Positions 1 to 9,106 of a stretch of 64,000 bases of DNA are shown here, piece after piece. Origin of the DNA: Deltaproteobacteria bacterium CG11_big_fil_rev_8_21_14_0_20_47_16. Lineage in GTDB: Bacteria; UBA10199; GCA-002796325; 1-14-0-20-47-16. A program made the translations under genes and the position numbers. The notes beneath the pieces are model-generated. The model ran no database searches. It saw nothing but the letters and a program-made list of their open reading frames with translations, and was not told the origin of the DNA. Each line of letters begins with the position of its first letter. The stretch's first letter is position 1. The stretch spans positions 1-64,000 of the forward strand of contig PCXA01000002.1 of NCBI GenBank assembly GCA_002796325.1, in the 5' to 3' direction.

Positions 1-273
<273 letters not shown>

Positions 274-278
274 TTTTG

Positions 279-352
279 TGAGCCGCCCCGGACTCGAACC
301 GGGGACCCTCTCCTTAAAAGGGAGATGCTCTAACCAACTGAGCTAGCGGCCC
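279..352 (-). tRNA. tRNA-Lys (anticodon TTT)
   Basis: On the minus strand the gene begins GGGCCGCTAGCTCAG. Its anticodon loop CTTTTAA lies between TCTCC and GGAGA, and the T-arm is CCCGGTTCGAGTCCGGG. The acceptor pairs GGGCCGC with GCGGCTC, the discriminator is A, and CCA is not encoded (CAA follows). It lies 29 bp upstream of tRNA-Glu on the same strand and is probably cotranscribed. Confidence 0.95.
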
Positions 353-394
353 AACCTAATAACAAAAGGGAGTGGGCACCTAACAAATCGACCC

Positions 395-426
395 TTGCGG
401 TGTCAATACTAAGAGTGCAGTATAAT
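395..426 (+). promoter_or_regulatory. Likely promoter of msrB with -10 next to the start codon
   Basis: A perfect TATAAT lies at 421-426. Only a weak TTGCGG (395-400) with a long 20-bp spacer is visible as -35. Transcription expected about 7 nt after the -10 would begin at or near the ATG at 433. No Shine-Dalgarno sequence is seen, so the mRNA may be leaderless. Confidence 0.5.
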
Positions 427-432
427 GTATCT

Positions 433-930
433 ATGCAAATATTCTGGTTTTCACTGCTTCTAATGCTCACCCTAACCCCAGGAGCTGCCATGTCCAAACC
501 TAAGAACTGCGACCTCGAAAAACGCCTTACACCCCTGCAATGCCACGTCACACAAGAAGGTGGCACCGAACAGCCCTTCAATAATGAGTACTGGGACAAC
601 CATCGTGAGGGCATTTACGTCGACATCGTCTCAGGCGAGCCCCTCTTCAGCTCCACCACCAAGTTTGATTCTGGCACCGGCTGGCCGAGCTTTACACAGC
701 CCATTTCCAAAAATGACATTGTCGAAAAAGTGGATGATACCCACGGCATGATTCGCACTGAAGTGCGCAGTAAAAAAGCAGACTCCCATTTGGGTCACGT
801 ATTCCCTGATGGCCCAGGACCGAATGGACTACGTTACTGCATCAACTCTGCATCGCTGCGCTTTATTCCAAAGGAAGATTTGGTCAAGGAAGGCTACGGG
901 CAATATCTGAAATTGTTTGAGAAGAAATAA
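433..930 (+). CDS. msrB: Secreted peptide-methionine (R)-S-oxide reductase
   Basis: Reduces methionine-R-sulfoxide in oxidised proteins. The core carries the MsrB signatures [31 protein letters not shown] and [10 protein letters not shown], plus [11 protein letters not shown] with the catalytic Cys. The CxxC zinc pairs of many MsrBs are absent. A Cys in [10 protein letters not shown] occupies a place usually held by Tyr and could act as resolving residue (inference). The start at 433 gives a short N-terminus with a hydrophobic stretch ([16 protein letters not shown]) typical of a signal peptide, so the enzyme probably works in the periplasm. An earlier start at 400 would lie upstream of the -10 box and is unlikely. 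The gene stands alone, convergent with proA. Confidence 0.9.
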   Translation: MQIFWFSLLLMLTLTPGAAMSKPKNCDLEKRLTPLQCHVTQEGGTEQPFNNEYWDNHREGIYVDIVSGEPLFSSTTKFDSGTGWPSFTQPISKNDIVEKVDDTHGMIRTEVRSKKADSHLGHVFPDGPGPNGLRYCINSASLRFIPKEDLVKEGYGQYLKLFEKK

Positions 931-2175
931 CTAAGTCCGAATCTGGCCGTGGCCTTCGACCACAAAACGTGTAGTCGTCAGTTCTCTGGCCCCCATGGGG
1001 CCATAGGCGTGAATTTTACTGGTGGATATTCCCATCTCAGCACCCAAACCAAGCTCTCCCCCATCATTGAATCGCGTCGATGTATTCACCATGATGCACG
1101 ACGCATCAATCTGAGCGGAAAACGCTTCGATGGCGGCCTTGCTACGTGTCAGTATGGCCTCGGTATGATGCGTGCCATGTTTTTGAATATGCGTAATCGC
1201 TTCATCCAGTGAATCCACGACACGAATACTAATCACCTTGTCCAGATATTCGGTGTCCCAATCTTTGGCCGTTGCCAGCTTCACATCACTCCCACCCAGT
1301 TTACGCGTACGTGTACAGCCCCGAACCTGAACACCTGCTTTGACATAGAGTGGAATCAATCGGGACATGAGCGCCGGTGCTGCAGCCTTGTGAACCAATA
1401 GTGACTCCATCGCATTGCACACACCCGGCCGCTGAACCTTGGCATTCATACAAATATCAACAGCCTGCATCTGATTGGCGTCGGCATGCACATACACATG
1501 GCACAGCCCTTTGTAATGCGCCACCACTGGCATCTTGGCATTATTCACCACAAAACGAATCAAGCCTTCACCACCGCGCGGAATCATGAGATCGATGTAT
1601 TGCGGAAGTGAGAGCATGTCTTGAACTGATTTGCGTGACTTAGAATCCAACACTATGACCGCATCTTTAGGTAAAATGGGTACGATTGCAGATCGCACAA
1701 TGTCACCCAAAATTCTATTGGAGTGCGCCGCCTCTTTTCCACCCTTCAACAAAATGGCGTTTCCAGATTTAATGGCAAGTGCGGAGCAATCCACCACCAC
1801 ATTGGGACGACTTTCAAAAATCATGGCCACTACACCAATTGGCACGCGTTCGCGCCGTACTTGAAGACCATTGGGACGTGTGTAACGTTCAACCACTTCA
1901 CCCACCACATCCGGCTGTTTGGCAATGGCCCGTACCGCATTGGCCATGGCGGTAACCGACTTAGGCGTGAGTTCCAAACGATTGATCATGGCCTCTGTGA
2001 GCCCCATTTTTCTAGCAGCCTTCAGATCCTTTTGATTGGCCGCAACGATTTGTCGGCTGGATTTTTGTAGTTTTGCAGCAATGGTAAGGAGGGCTTTGCG
2101 TCGCTCTGCATTGCTTACCGACATACACTTTTGGCTGGCTTTACGCGCGGACTCAGCAAGTTGCTTGGTTGTCAT
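931..2175 (-). CDS. proA: Gamma-glutamyl phosphate reductase
   Basis: Second step of proline synthesis: NADPH-dependent reduction of glutamyl-5-phosphate to glutamate semialdehyde. At 414 residues it has the usual full length. The family signatures are clear: the ESRPNVVVD region, KGGKEAAHSN, PRGGEGLIRFV, the catalytic Cys in QRPGVCNAMESLLVH, and FNDGGELGLGAEMGIST near the end. The ATG at 2175 overlaps the proB stop by 4 bp (ATGA), so the two are translationally coupled as a proBA operon. Glutamate semialdehyde is also the product of the ornithine aminotransferase encoded at 50632, so the two routes can meet in this cell. Nothing in the sequence looks damaged. Confidence 0.95.
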   Translation of the reverse strand: MTTKQLAESARKASQKCMSVSNAERRKALLTIAAKLQKSSRQIVAANQKDLKAARKMGLTEAMINRLELTPKSVTAMANAVRAIAKQPDVVGEVVERYTRPNGLQVRRERVPIGVVAMIFESRPNVVVDCSALAIKSGNAILLKGGKEAAHSNRILGDIVRSAIVPILPKDAVIVLDSKSRKSVQDMLSLPQYIDLMIPRGGEGLIRFVVNNAKMPVVAHYKGLCHVYVHADANQMQAVDICMNAKVQRPGVCNAMESLLVHKAAAPALMSRLIPLYVKAGVQVRGCTRTRKLGGSDVKLATAKDWDTEYLDKVISIRVVDSLDEAITHIQKHGTHHTEAILTRSKAAIEAFSAQIDASCIMVNTSTRFNDGGELGLGAEMGISTSKIHAYGPMGARELTTTRFVVEGHGQIRT

Positions 2176-2972
2176 TTCTTCTTCCCTTCAAAAAAAGTTC
2201 CCGCATCGCGCGTTAGTGCCTCAAGAACAGGCGACTTATGACGATAGTTGGATAAAATGACCGGGATGCGCATCCCTGTTGTCTTGCGAATGGCCTCTAG
2301 CTTGGTCTTCATGCCACCACGACCCATCGCTGATCGACCACTGACCAGTACTCCTTTTAGCTTTTCACCATGTTTCACACTTGGGATTATTGTGGCGCCC
2401 TTCTTCTTGGGATCGCGATCGCACAAACCATCGGTACCAGTTAGAATGACCAGCACATCTGGCTGTGTCATTTTACAAGTGAGAGCTGCCAATTGGTCAT
2501 TATCACCCACTGTAATTTCAGAATAGCTGACAGTATCGTTTTCATTTAAGACAGGCACAACAAAATTTTCCAATAACCGGTTCAATGTATTACGCGCATT
2601 CTTGTAGCGGAGTGAGCTACGAAAATCCTCATGTGTCAGCAAAATCTGCGCACATTGAAAACCACGCTTGGCAAAAAAATCGTGATAGGCACTCATCAGC
2701 ATTGGCTGACCCACCGCACTCAGCGCCTGCAACATGGAAATTTCATTCTTACGTGTTTTTAAGAAGGCGCGACCTGTATGAATGGCGCCGGAACTGACGA
2801 TTACCACTTGGACACCCTGATTTAAAAGATATGACACGTCTGCTAAAATGTTATGGAGTTTATCAAAATCAACACCGCCACCGTCGCGCGTAACAGCGCT
2901 TGACCCTAATTTAATCACCAGACGCTTTGGCTTTTTCTTAAGCTCGCTGCGCCATTTAATGGAGTTTGTCAT
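2172..2972 (-). CDS. proB: Glutamate 5-kinase lacking the PUA domain
   Basis: Phosphorylates the gamma-carboxyl of glutamate, the committed and normally proline-inhibited step of proline synthesis. The amino acid kinase fold is complete: VIKLGSSAVT, VIVSSGAIHTG, VPVLNENDTVSY, GDNDQLAALTC and VLILTGTDGLCD, followed by GRGGMKTKLEA. The protein has only 266 residues and ends after the kinase domain, whereas the Escherichia coli type (about 367 residues) carries a C-terminal PUA domain. PUA-less ProBs are known, so this is a variant rather than a truncation, and the intact proA overlap supports function. No strong ribosome site is visible before the ATG at 2972. Confidence 0.93.
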   Translation of the reverse strand: MTNSIKWRSELKKKPKRLVIKLGSSAVTRDGGGVDFDKLHNILADVSYLLNQGVQVVIVSSGAIHTGRAFLKTRKNEISMLQALSAVGQPMLMSAYHDFFAKRGFQCAQILLTHEDFRSSLRYKNARNTLNRLLENFVVPVLNENDTVSYSEITVGDNDQLAALTCKMTQPDVLVILTGTDGLCDRDPKKKGATIIPSVKHGEKLKGVLVSGRSAMGRGGMKTKLEAIRKTTGMRIPVILSNYRHKSPVLEALTRDAGTFFEGKKK

Positions 2973-3019
2973 GGGCGCACGGCCTAACGCATCCCAGGGA
3001 ATGTTTCAAATCATTTGAA

Positions 3020-5134
3020 TTATTTAGGACACAGGACCATCCAATGGCAGTAGTCCACATCGCCGCAGCTATGGTTTTCGGGAACATCGGCATCATTGGT
3101 AGTGGATTCATTACGATTCTGGGTTGGCTTCAGCATTTGCTGGTGGAGATTGTCGCAACCTGAGAAATCAAATCCGCCCTCTCTATTGCGATATACGCAT
3201 CGCCCTGCCGGATCGCAACTACCAATGGTGGCCCAGCATTGCAGGTCAGGTGCCGCAACCTGTAGCCTGCATCCATCATCATAACAGACAACGCGTAACG
3301 GGTTGCATGGTGCGGGTGGCTGATCGTGAATACAAGCGCCATCAAAGTAGGCATCAATTGTATAGTCCTTCTTGTCTGCGACCCCACCTGTACTCAAATT
3401 AATCACCTGCACATCTGCTTTATTACCACGAACTGTTAACACATTACCATCAGTCACCATGCGAGCCACATTATCATCACCGTATGGCATAGGCTCGCCC
3501 CCCTCTGTTCCATTCAGCATCACAAGGGCTAACTTAGGATCATCTCCCTTCATCAAATAGACATTAATACAAACGTCATCATTCGTGTTGACTCTATAAA
3601 GGTACTGATCAGATGCCATCGCCTGCACACTTGTCGCGATACTATGATCAATGTCGCTATTACTGATATCGACTGCGTGATAATGTATTGAATTGGGCGT
3701 ATTTGAATTACGAAACGGCATAACACGCTTCATAAAAACTTCGGGCAAATCCTTCCCAAGTGCTGCTTGAATAGCCACATCCAGACGCTTGTTAAAGACC
3801 CCAAGTTCACTCCCGTTGAAGGCCCGAAAGAGTGGCATCAAGTAGGTTAAGTCACCATTGTTGGCATTTGCAAAAAATTCAACTGCATAATAGCTATACG
3901 AATAAGGATTATACTTTGCTAAAGTATGCGCCCAGTTCCGTGGAACGCTATGCAGGTATCTGTTCCGTAGTGCGTTTTCACTCCAACCGCCAGAGGCCAA
4001 CATACCCACCGCTGTTGCTGTACCCTCGCTAAGGGGGCTATTGCGATTCAAATTGACGGCATCATCAATACTTGCACAGTTATTACAAATGGCCGTCTGA
4101 ACTGCATGTGTCAACTCATGGTGGAACACGGTTCCTACGTTGCGTGCATACTCGTTATTAACCTGAGATTCGACAATTTTTAAAATTCCGGTTGCACTGG
4201 TAAAGCTGGATGTCCTTCCCTTTGTTAAATATGCCATGTTGTAGCGTACACTGGGGTCGTGTCTCCTCAAGACTGCGGGATCTGGCAATGTTGAAAGATT
4301 GGTTTGTCCCAAGCTCAATGCCGATAATTGTTGCATAACCAATTCATTCATATTCAGATGTGTCAGCAAATCTCGTGATGCATCTGTCAATCCATTCTGT
4401 ACCTGAGTCACCATTGAATTGGGATTTGCACCATCACAGGTCACTGCACCGTGATCCGATAACGCATCTGTGTCACAAACAACAGCCCATGGGTATTGTC
4501 CCATACCAACAGTATTGACAGCTTTCTGTGCACGACTTGATCTCTTGACCGATTTGGATTGTAAAAATGACTGCGGGTCAATTGTAACTACTTTGAGGCC
4601 TGTTCCCGCAACGCCAACAACATCCACAGCTCCTGCACTTGAATACAGACGAACTGTCAGGATGGCGCTATTCGGATCCAAATCCCCTAAAAGGGATTCC
4701 CACTCGTCATCTTCTGATCCATCTTTGTCATAAGAAATTTGTTCACCTCTCACACGTGCTTTTGCGTAAATTCCTTTACCCTCACTAATCGCTTTTCGCA
4801 TACTTTCAGCATCGAGTTGAATGGCAAGAAGGATTGGGTCAGCACTTTGTACAACACGTGCCTTTGAAAATTCTAAGGTCACAGGATCTGAAACCAGCTG
4901 CACATCACCGATATTCGACGTGTCTGCTTGATTTTCAGAAATTGTCACATCGACGTCTTCAGTAAACGAGCCCGTAGGAATTTGCAAAGAGGACTTGGTG
5001 TCTGTAAGTGTTGCTCCAGCATTTGCACTAACCGTCGACGTACTTCCTCCACCACTACAGGCACTACACAGCACCATAAGCAGCCCAACAAAGTAGAGTT
5101 GCTTCAACAGGAGACCGCTGTTATGTGGATTCAT
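3020..5134 (-). CDS. Large lipoprotein with a zinc-peptidase motif
   Basis: 704 residues. The N-terminus is a lipoprotein-like signal (hydrophobic run, then CSAC with Cys26 as likely lipidated residue, although -3 is an atypical Cys), followed by a Gly/Ser-rich linker. Residues about 38-100 (AGATLTDTKSSLQIPTGSF) resemble a ZU5-like beta domain. A gluzincin-type HExxH occurs as HHELTHAVQ (His339, Glu340, His343), with Glu370 in SPLSEGTATAVG as plausible third zinc ligand. The last 110 residues are rich in Cys and may form disulfides. The likely role is an outer-membrane or surface protease, substrate unknown. It shows no operon link with proB, which starts 47 bp downstream of its stop on the same strand. 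The family was not recognised beyond the motif. Confidence 0.7.
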   Translation of the reverse strand: MNPHNSGLLLKQLYFVGLLMVLCSACSGGGSTSTVSANAGATLTDTKSSLQIPTGSFTEDVDVTISENQADTSNIGDVQLVSDPVTLEFSKARVVQSADPILLAIQLDAESMRKAISEGKGIYAKARVRGEQISYDKDGSEDDEWESLLGDLDPNSAILTVRLYSSAGAVDVVGVAGTGLKVVTIDPQSFLQSKSVKRSSRAQKAVNTVGMGQYPWAVVCDTDALSDHGAVTCDGANPNSMVTQVQNGLTDASRDLLTHLNMNELVMQQLSALSLGQTNLSTLPDPAVLRRHDPSVRYNMAYLTKGRTSSFTSATGILKIVESQVNNEYARNVGTVFHHELTHAVQTAICNNCASIDDAVNLNRNSPLSEGTATAVGMLASGGWSENALRNRYLHSVPRNWAHTLAKYNPYSYSYYAVEFFANANNGDLTYLMPLFRAFNGSELGVFNKRLDVAIQAALGKDLPEVFMKRVMPFRNSNTPNSIHYHAVDISNSDIDHSIATSVQAMASDQYLYRVNTNDDVCINVYLMKGDDPKLALVMLNGTEGGEPMPYGDDNVARMVTDGNVLTVRGNKADVQVINLSTGGVADKKDYTIDAYFDGACIHDQPPAPCNPLRVVCYDDGCRLQVAAPDLQCWATIGSCDPAGRCVYRNREGGFDFSGCDNLHQQMLKPTQNRNESTTNDADVPENHSCGDVDYCHWMVLCPK

Positions 5135-5254
5135 AATCTCAGTATGCTAACATGCAGTCTCTGCGCCTATGAGCCAATAAAATGGCATCGCCAAAAAGGT
5201 TAAAAATAAACGCCGATTTATTTTTAAATAACATGGAGTTATAACAATACCACA

Positions 5255-5758
5255 CTAAACAAGATTAAGTTTTGGGGCACGCGAAATACTCATTTTAGGT
5301 GGTAATTTGGCAGATGCCCAAAGTGGCTGAAAGTAGCGCTGCATATGCTGCGCTAACTGTGGCACATCAAGGCCCATCATACGTGTTGTGTGATGTTGAA
5401 CAATCTCAACATAATGAAGTGCGCGTCTGGAAAGACGTTGGGCTGGTGGGATTTGCTTCAACTCCAACTTCAACAGTGCCGCCGTCAGTTGAATCAAGCC
5501 ATGAAGCAACGTACGCTCTAAATCTTCTTTGGGGAGTTTTAACCAAAGCGATTCCCACGCCTCATGCGCTTCATAGAAATATCCGGCGTGATAGAGATCA
5601 ACACCATATCGAAATGCATTGTGCTCTGTGAGCTGCGGCAAATGACCTTCATCAGGGTGCAAATTTTTTCCAGGAAGATATCGGTATGAAGGAAATTGCA
5701 AATCGCCACAAAAACGTGGCGCATCTTTCCAAATTGGTTCACCTATGACACATGACAT
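5255..5758 (-). CDS. DUF309 family protein
   Basis: The central segment GVDLYHAGYFYEAHEAWESLW followed by LLHGLIQLTAALLKL is the hallmark of the DUF309 helical family, with its conserved His/Glu/Trp (HEAWE..W). Biochemical function is unknown. The ATG at 5758 is preferred over an upstream in-frame TTG because a GGGAG lies upstream of it; spacing is somewhat long (11 nt). The N-terminal 45 residues contain conserved-looking Pro/Tyr and Cys residues outside the domain. It is divergent from the methyltransferase starting at 5812, so the short interval between them must hold both promoters. Confidence 0.8.
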   Translation of the reverse strand: MSCVIGEPIWKDAPRFCGDLQFPSYRYLPGKNLHPDEGHLPQLTEHNAFRYGVDLYHAGYFYEAHEAWESLWLKLPKEDLERTLLHGLIQLTAALLKLELKQIPPAQRLSRRALHYVEIVQHHTTRMMGLDVPQLAQHMQRYFQPLWASAKLPPKMSISRAPKLNLV

Positions 5759-5811
5759 GCTATGGATTGCTCCCACACAACCCAAACACTGTAAATAGGA
5801 ATTGAGACAAC

Positions 5812-6606
5812 ATGATAAAAATCAACAAATATGAACTCTATGAACATTCAGTCCAAGACCCAGATGTTGAAGCGCGCTTTATTAGGTCTCTCTATAAAAG
5901 AACATTTGGAAAACCTCCCCTTTACCTACGCGAAGACTTTTGCGGCACCTTTAAGCTCTGCTGTGAATGGGTCAAGATGGGCAAAGACAATAAAGCGGTT
6001 GGAGTTGATTTAGACAGAGAGCCAATTTCTTATGGTAAAAAGAACCATCTAGAACGCCTGCCCCCCCAGCAGCAATCCCGCATCAAGATTATCCGTGGCA
6101 ATGTGTTACATACACATCGCCCCATCGTGGATGTCGTCGGTGCATTCAATTTTTCTTACTACATATTTAAAACACGCGCAGATCTCGTGGCCTATTTTAA
6201 ATCGGCCTACAAATCAATTGGCAAGAAGGGTATGATCGTCGTGGATGCATTTGGTGGCACGGATGCCATGGACGCCAATGTTGAAAAACGTGTTGTCAAA
6301 GGTAAAGGCTATAAGTTCACCTATATTTGGGAGCAAAAAAATTACAATGTCATCCGCAATGAAGCTGAATTTAATATGCACTTCAAAATGTCAAACGGTC
6401 GCGTTATGCGGAATGCATTTCAGTATGATTGGCGAATGTGGACACTCCCCGAAATCCGAGAGGCAATGCGTGAGGCAGGATTCAAAAAAACTTCTGTTTA
6501 TTGGGAGGGTGTCGACAAACACGGACGTGGTAACGGACATTTTCGTGCCCTTGAATATGATGATGCATGTGAGGTCTGGATCGCTTATATTGTAGGAATC
6601 AAATGA
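5812..6606 (+). CDS. Class I SAM-dependent methyltransferase
   Basis: 264 residues with a Rossmann methyltransferase layout. LREDFCGTFKLCCEW (about 39-53) stands where motif I and the SAM loop are expected, VGVDLDREPISYG (63-75) gives the acidic motif II residue, and the stretch after IIRGNVL continues the fold (FNFSYYIF, GMIVVDAFGG). The substrate is unknown. It is first of three genes joined by 4-bp ATGA overlaps, ahead of a zinc metallopeptidase and an ATP-grasp ligase, so its substrate is probably a peptide, amino acid or other small amide shared with them (inference). A TAAATA at 5792-5797 may be the -10 box, giving a leader of only about 8 nt. No ribosome site is visible. Confidence 0.85.
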   Translation: MIKINKYELYEHSVQDPDVEARFIRSLYKRTFGKPPLYLREDFCGTFKLCCEWVKMGKDNKAVGVDLDREPISYGKKNHLERLPPQQQSRIKIIRGNVLHTHRPIVDVVGAFNFSYYIFKTRADLVAYFKSAYKSIGKKGMIVVDAFGGTDAMDANVEKRVVKGKGYKFTYIWEQKNYNVIRNEAEFNMHFKMSNGRVMRNAFQYDWRMWTLPEIREAMREAGFKKTSVYWEGVDKHGRGNGHFRALEYDDACEVWIAYIVGIK

Positions 6607-7637
6607 GCATCTTGGATAAAACAGATCTGACCGATGAAGAGCTCCTCAAGAAGCGTATCTGTGACTTGGGCATTTCTATTGCTGCACCTGAAATTGAACC
6701 CTGCATTCATGAACTTCATAAAGAGTTAGACGCCCACCAGCTCCTTTTCAAGCCAGAATGCTACCTTGCCGATGAATGGCTTTGCCCAGACCAAGAACCC
6801 GTCATTGGTATTCCCTTTTTCTTGGCTCACCCTCGACTTAAAAAATTGGAAATGAAGATGATGTACGATGTCGAAGGTGGCCATCGCGATCAATTTATGA
6901 AGTTGTTGCGCCATGAGGCGGGACACGCCATCAACTACGCATATGCTTTCTTCAGAAAGCCCAGCTGGAGAGACGTTTTTGGACGCTTTGGCAAGCCCTA
7001 CCCCGACAGCTACACCCATCGCCCCTACAGTCGAAAATATGTCCGACATCTGCAGAATGGCTATGCGCAATATCACCCTGACGAAGATTTTGCCGAGACA
7101 TTTGCCGTGTGGCTTACGCCTAATTCCAATTGGGAAGAGGAATATAAAGGCTGGCCAGCACTCAAAAAGCTGAAATTTGTGGACGATCTGATGAAGTCGG
7201 TTGCAAACTTGCCGGCACGCCATCCTAAGGGGAAAAAGTATTGGGAGGCACTCAAAATGAAGGCAACGCTTGAGCGTTTTTATGCACGAAAACGTAAAGC
7301 ACTCGCCGAAGACTTACCGGGATACTATGAGCCCGATTTAAAACGGATGTTTTCATCAGACGAATCCACTTCCAAGAATGAAAGTGCTGTTCGTTTCTTA
7401 CATCGCAGACGTAAAGATATTACAAGTGCGGTTGCGCGCTGGACTGGGCGACATAAGTACGCCATCAGCAAATTACTTGAACAGCTGATAGATACAGCCC
7501 GCCCTCTCAGCCTACATTTACGCAGTGATGAAGCGTCAGCGCAAATGGAAGTCACAGCATTTATGGTAGCCTGCATCATGAACTACCTCTACACCGGAAA
7601 ATTTAAACCACTCGTTAAAGGAAAACACACCCCATGA
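6603..7637 (+). CDS. Putative zinc-binding metallopeptidase
   Basis: 344 residues. A zinc-protease motif LRHEAGHAINYAYAF (His104, Glu105, His108) is followed about 55 residues later by HPDEDFAETFAVWLTP, where Glu161 or Glu165 can be the third ligand. This combination resembles the 'putative zinc-binding metallopeptidase' families (gluzincin fold). There is no signal peptide, so it should be cytoplasmic. The start overlaps the methyltransferase stop (ATGA), and its own stop overlaps the ATP-grasp start in the same way, which implies coordinated, possibly stoichiometric, synthesis. The C-terminal third is basic and helical. Substrate unknown; in this context it may process a peptide made or capped by the neighbours (inference). 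Confidence 0.75.
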   Translation: MSILDKTDLTDEELLKKRICDLGISIAAPEIEPCIHELHKELDAHQLLFKPECYLADEWLCPDQEPVIGIPFFLAHPRLKKLEMKMMYDVEGGHRDQFMKLLRHEAGHAINYAYAFFRKPSWRDVFGRFGKPYPDSYTHRPYSRKYVRHLQNGYAQYHPDEDFAETFAVWLTPNSNWEEEYKGWPALKKLKFVDDLMKSVANLPARHPKGKKYWEALKMKATLERFYARKRKALAEDLPGYYEPDLKRMFSSDESTSKNESAVRFLHRRRKDITSAVARWTGRHKYAISKLLEQLIDTARPLSLHLRSDEASAQMEVTAFMVACIMNYLYTGKFKPLVKGKHTP

Positions 7638-8647
7638 AGCCACTCAACATCATGGTGCTTTTTGATACGGCCGGCACCCCTCCCGAAAATCAGGATTTTA
7701 CTGAAGAACTCAAGACTGAGGAATGGGCAACTGAGGCCAACGTCATTAATGCACTAAAAAATTTGGGGCATACCGTTTCTATTGTGGGTGCTTACGACGA
7801 TATTAATGTCATTATTCATGGGATCCGCAAATACAAGCCCGACCTAGTGTTTAACCTTATGGAGCACTTTAATGGCCGCAGCGAGTATGACCGTAACATC
7901 CCAGCACTTCTGGAACTAATGGGTGTTCGCTATACAGGTGCTAACCCCACAACATTCATGATGTGCGGCAACAAGAGTTTGGCGAAGCAACTACTTGTGC
8001 ATCATCACGTGCGCACGCCCCACTTTTTTTTGGCCCGATACAAAAAGGCATTTTCGCGTCCCAAGCATCTTCAATTTCCACTCCTGGTAAAGCCGGTTCG
8101 CACAGATGCGTCATATGGTATTTCGCAGGCATCGTTTGTCGAAAACGACGAGGAAATGCAGACACGTATTCAATTTGTTCATGACACATTCAATCAGGGT
8201 GCTTTGGTTGAGGAGTATGCAACTGGACGCGAACTATATGTCAGCATTTTGGGCCAGAAAAAATTACTGGTCATGCCAGTCCGTGAATTATGTTTTGAAG
8301 AAGTCCCTGAAGGCGAACCTAAAATTGCGACGTATCGTGCCAAATGGGATGAGGATTACCGCAAGAAATGGGGTATTAAAAATCGCTTTGCCAATCCGAT
8401 TGCGGCAGAGGCCATGGACAAAATTATCAAGACCTGCAAGCGCGCCTATCAAGTCCTTCAGATTCAAAGTTACGCCCGTATTGACCTACGCTTGACCCCT
8501 GAGAATGAGGTTATCATCCTAGAAGTCAATCCCAATCCCTTTTTGGCGGACGGTGAAGATTTTGCTGAATCGGCAAAGAAGTCTGGAATGAGCTACGAAG
8601 ACCTCATCCAAAAAATTGCCAATATCGGTATGAATATGGAAGTATAA
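7634..8647 (+). CDS. ATP-grasp ligase, D-Ala-D-Ala ligase-like
   Basis: 337 residues with the ATP-grasp arrangement: FPLLVKPVRTDASYGIS (nucleotide-binding Lys153), LVEEYATGRELYVSI (Glu193/Glu194), YARIDLRLTPE and the metal-binding EVNPNPFLADG (about 297-307). The family joins a carboxylate to an amine through an acyl-phosphate. The N-terminal part (NALKNLGHTVSIVGAYDD, DLVFNLMEHFNG) resembles Ddl, but the usual murein cluster genes are absent nearby. It is third in the methyltransferase-peptidase-ligase operon, which argues for a dedicated peptide or amide product rather than cell-wall D-Ala-D-Ala. It ends 6 bp from the stop of the convergent SpeD-like gene. Confidence is high for the fold and low for the substrate. 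Confidence 0.85.
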   Translation: MKPLNIMVLFDTAGTPPENQDFTEELKTEEWATEANVINALKNLGHTVSIVGAYDDINVIIHGIRKYKPDLVFNLMEHFNGRSEYDRNIPALLELMGVRYTGANPTTFMMCGNKSLAKQLLVHHHVRTPHFFLARYKKAFSRPKHLQFPLLVKPVRTDASYGISQASFVENDEEMQTRIQFVHDTFNQGALVEEYATGRELYVSILGQKKLLVMPVRELCFEEVPEGEPKIATYRAKWDEDYRKKWGIKNRFANPIAAEAMDKIIKTCKRAYQVLQIQSYARIDLRLTPENEVIILEVNPNPFLADGEDFAESAKKSGMSYEDLIQKIANIGMNMEV

Positions 8648-8653
8648 CTGCTC

Positions 8654-9106
8654 TTAATAATCTTCGACTTCGATCAATTCTTCGTCTTCGCGCAAGCGAT
8701 AAACCAAGGCTGTTTCAATGTGCTTGGGCTTGAACACTTTTTTCAATTCATCATAAACCAAGTCGACATCAAAATTTTTGCAGCTGTAGCAATCAAATGT
8801 AAAGAATGGTTGGAAGATACGGCGTTGAATACCACGCGGTTTCTTTTTGCCATCCTTCTGACCTTTGGGAAATGTATGGATACTGATATGGCTTGTGGCA
8901 ATGATTGTGACACCAGTAATACCAATATCGGGATGATCTTCGGGGCGCACTTTATAAACAATTGGCAGACCCATTGCCTGCATCCCAATTTTATCAGGAA
9001 GTTTTTTGAGAAATGAATAAATGACGTCGTAAGACATCAACGCTTTTTTGTCGCAGCCAAATCCCGAACACATCAAGTGCGGCCAACCGCGGTAATCATC
9101 ACTCAT
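8654..9106 (-). CDS. SpeD-like pyruvoyl-dependent decarboxylase (AdoMetDC family)
   Basis: 150 residues. GVTIIATSHISIHTFP matches the self-cleavage/active-site region of bacterial S-adenosylmethionine decarboxylases. Ser72 would become the pyruvoyl group, His77 is the processing His, and FDCYSC (Cys106/Cys109) fits the catalytic Cys position. The residue before the pyruvoyl Ser is Thr instead of the common Glu (AESH becomes ATSH), and a basic insertion (KGQKDGKKKPRG) follows. Some SpeD homologues are known to have become ornithine or arginine decarboxylases, so AdoMet is not a safe substrate guess. It is convergent with the ATP-grasp operon; an agmatinase gene is 28 kb away. No speE is in the window. 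Confidence 0.75.
   Translation of the reverse strand: MSDDYRGWPHLMCSGFGCDKKALMSYDVIYSFLKKLPDKIGMQAMGLPIVYKVRPEDHPDIGITGVTIIATSHISIHTFPKGQKDGKKKPRGIQRRIFQPFFTFDCYSCKNFDVDLVYDELKKVFKPKHIETALVYRLREDEELIEVEDY

Noticed and set aside
2172-2972. proB as a truncated pseudogene
   Set aside because: The kinase domain is complete, the stop overlaps proA normally, and PUA-less glutamate kinases are known.
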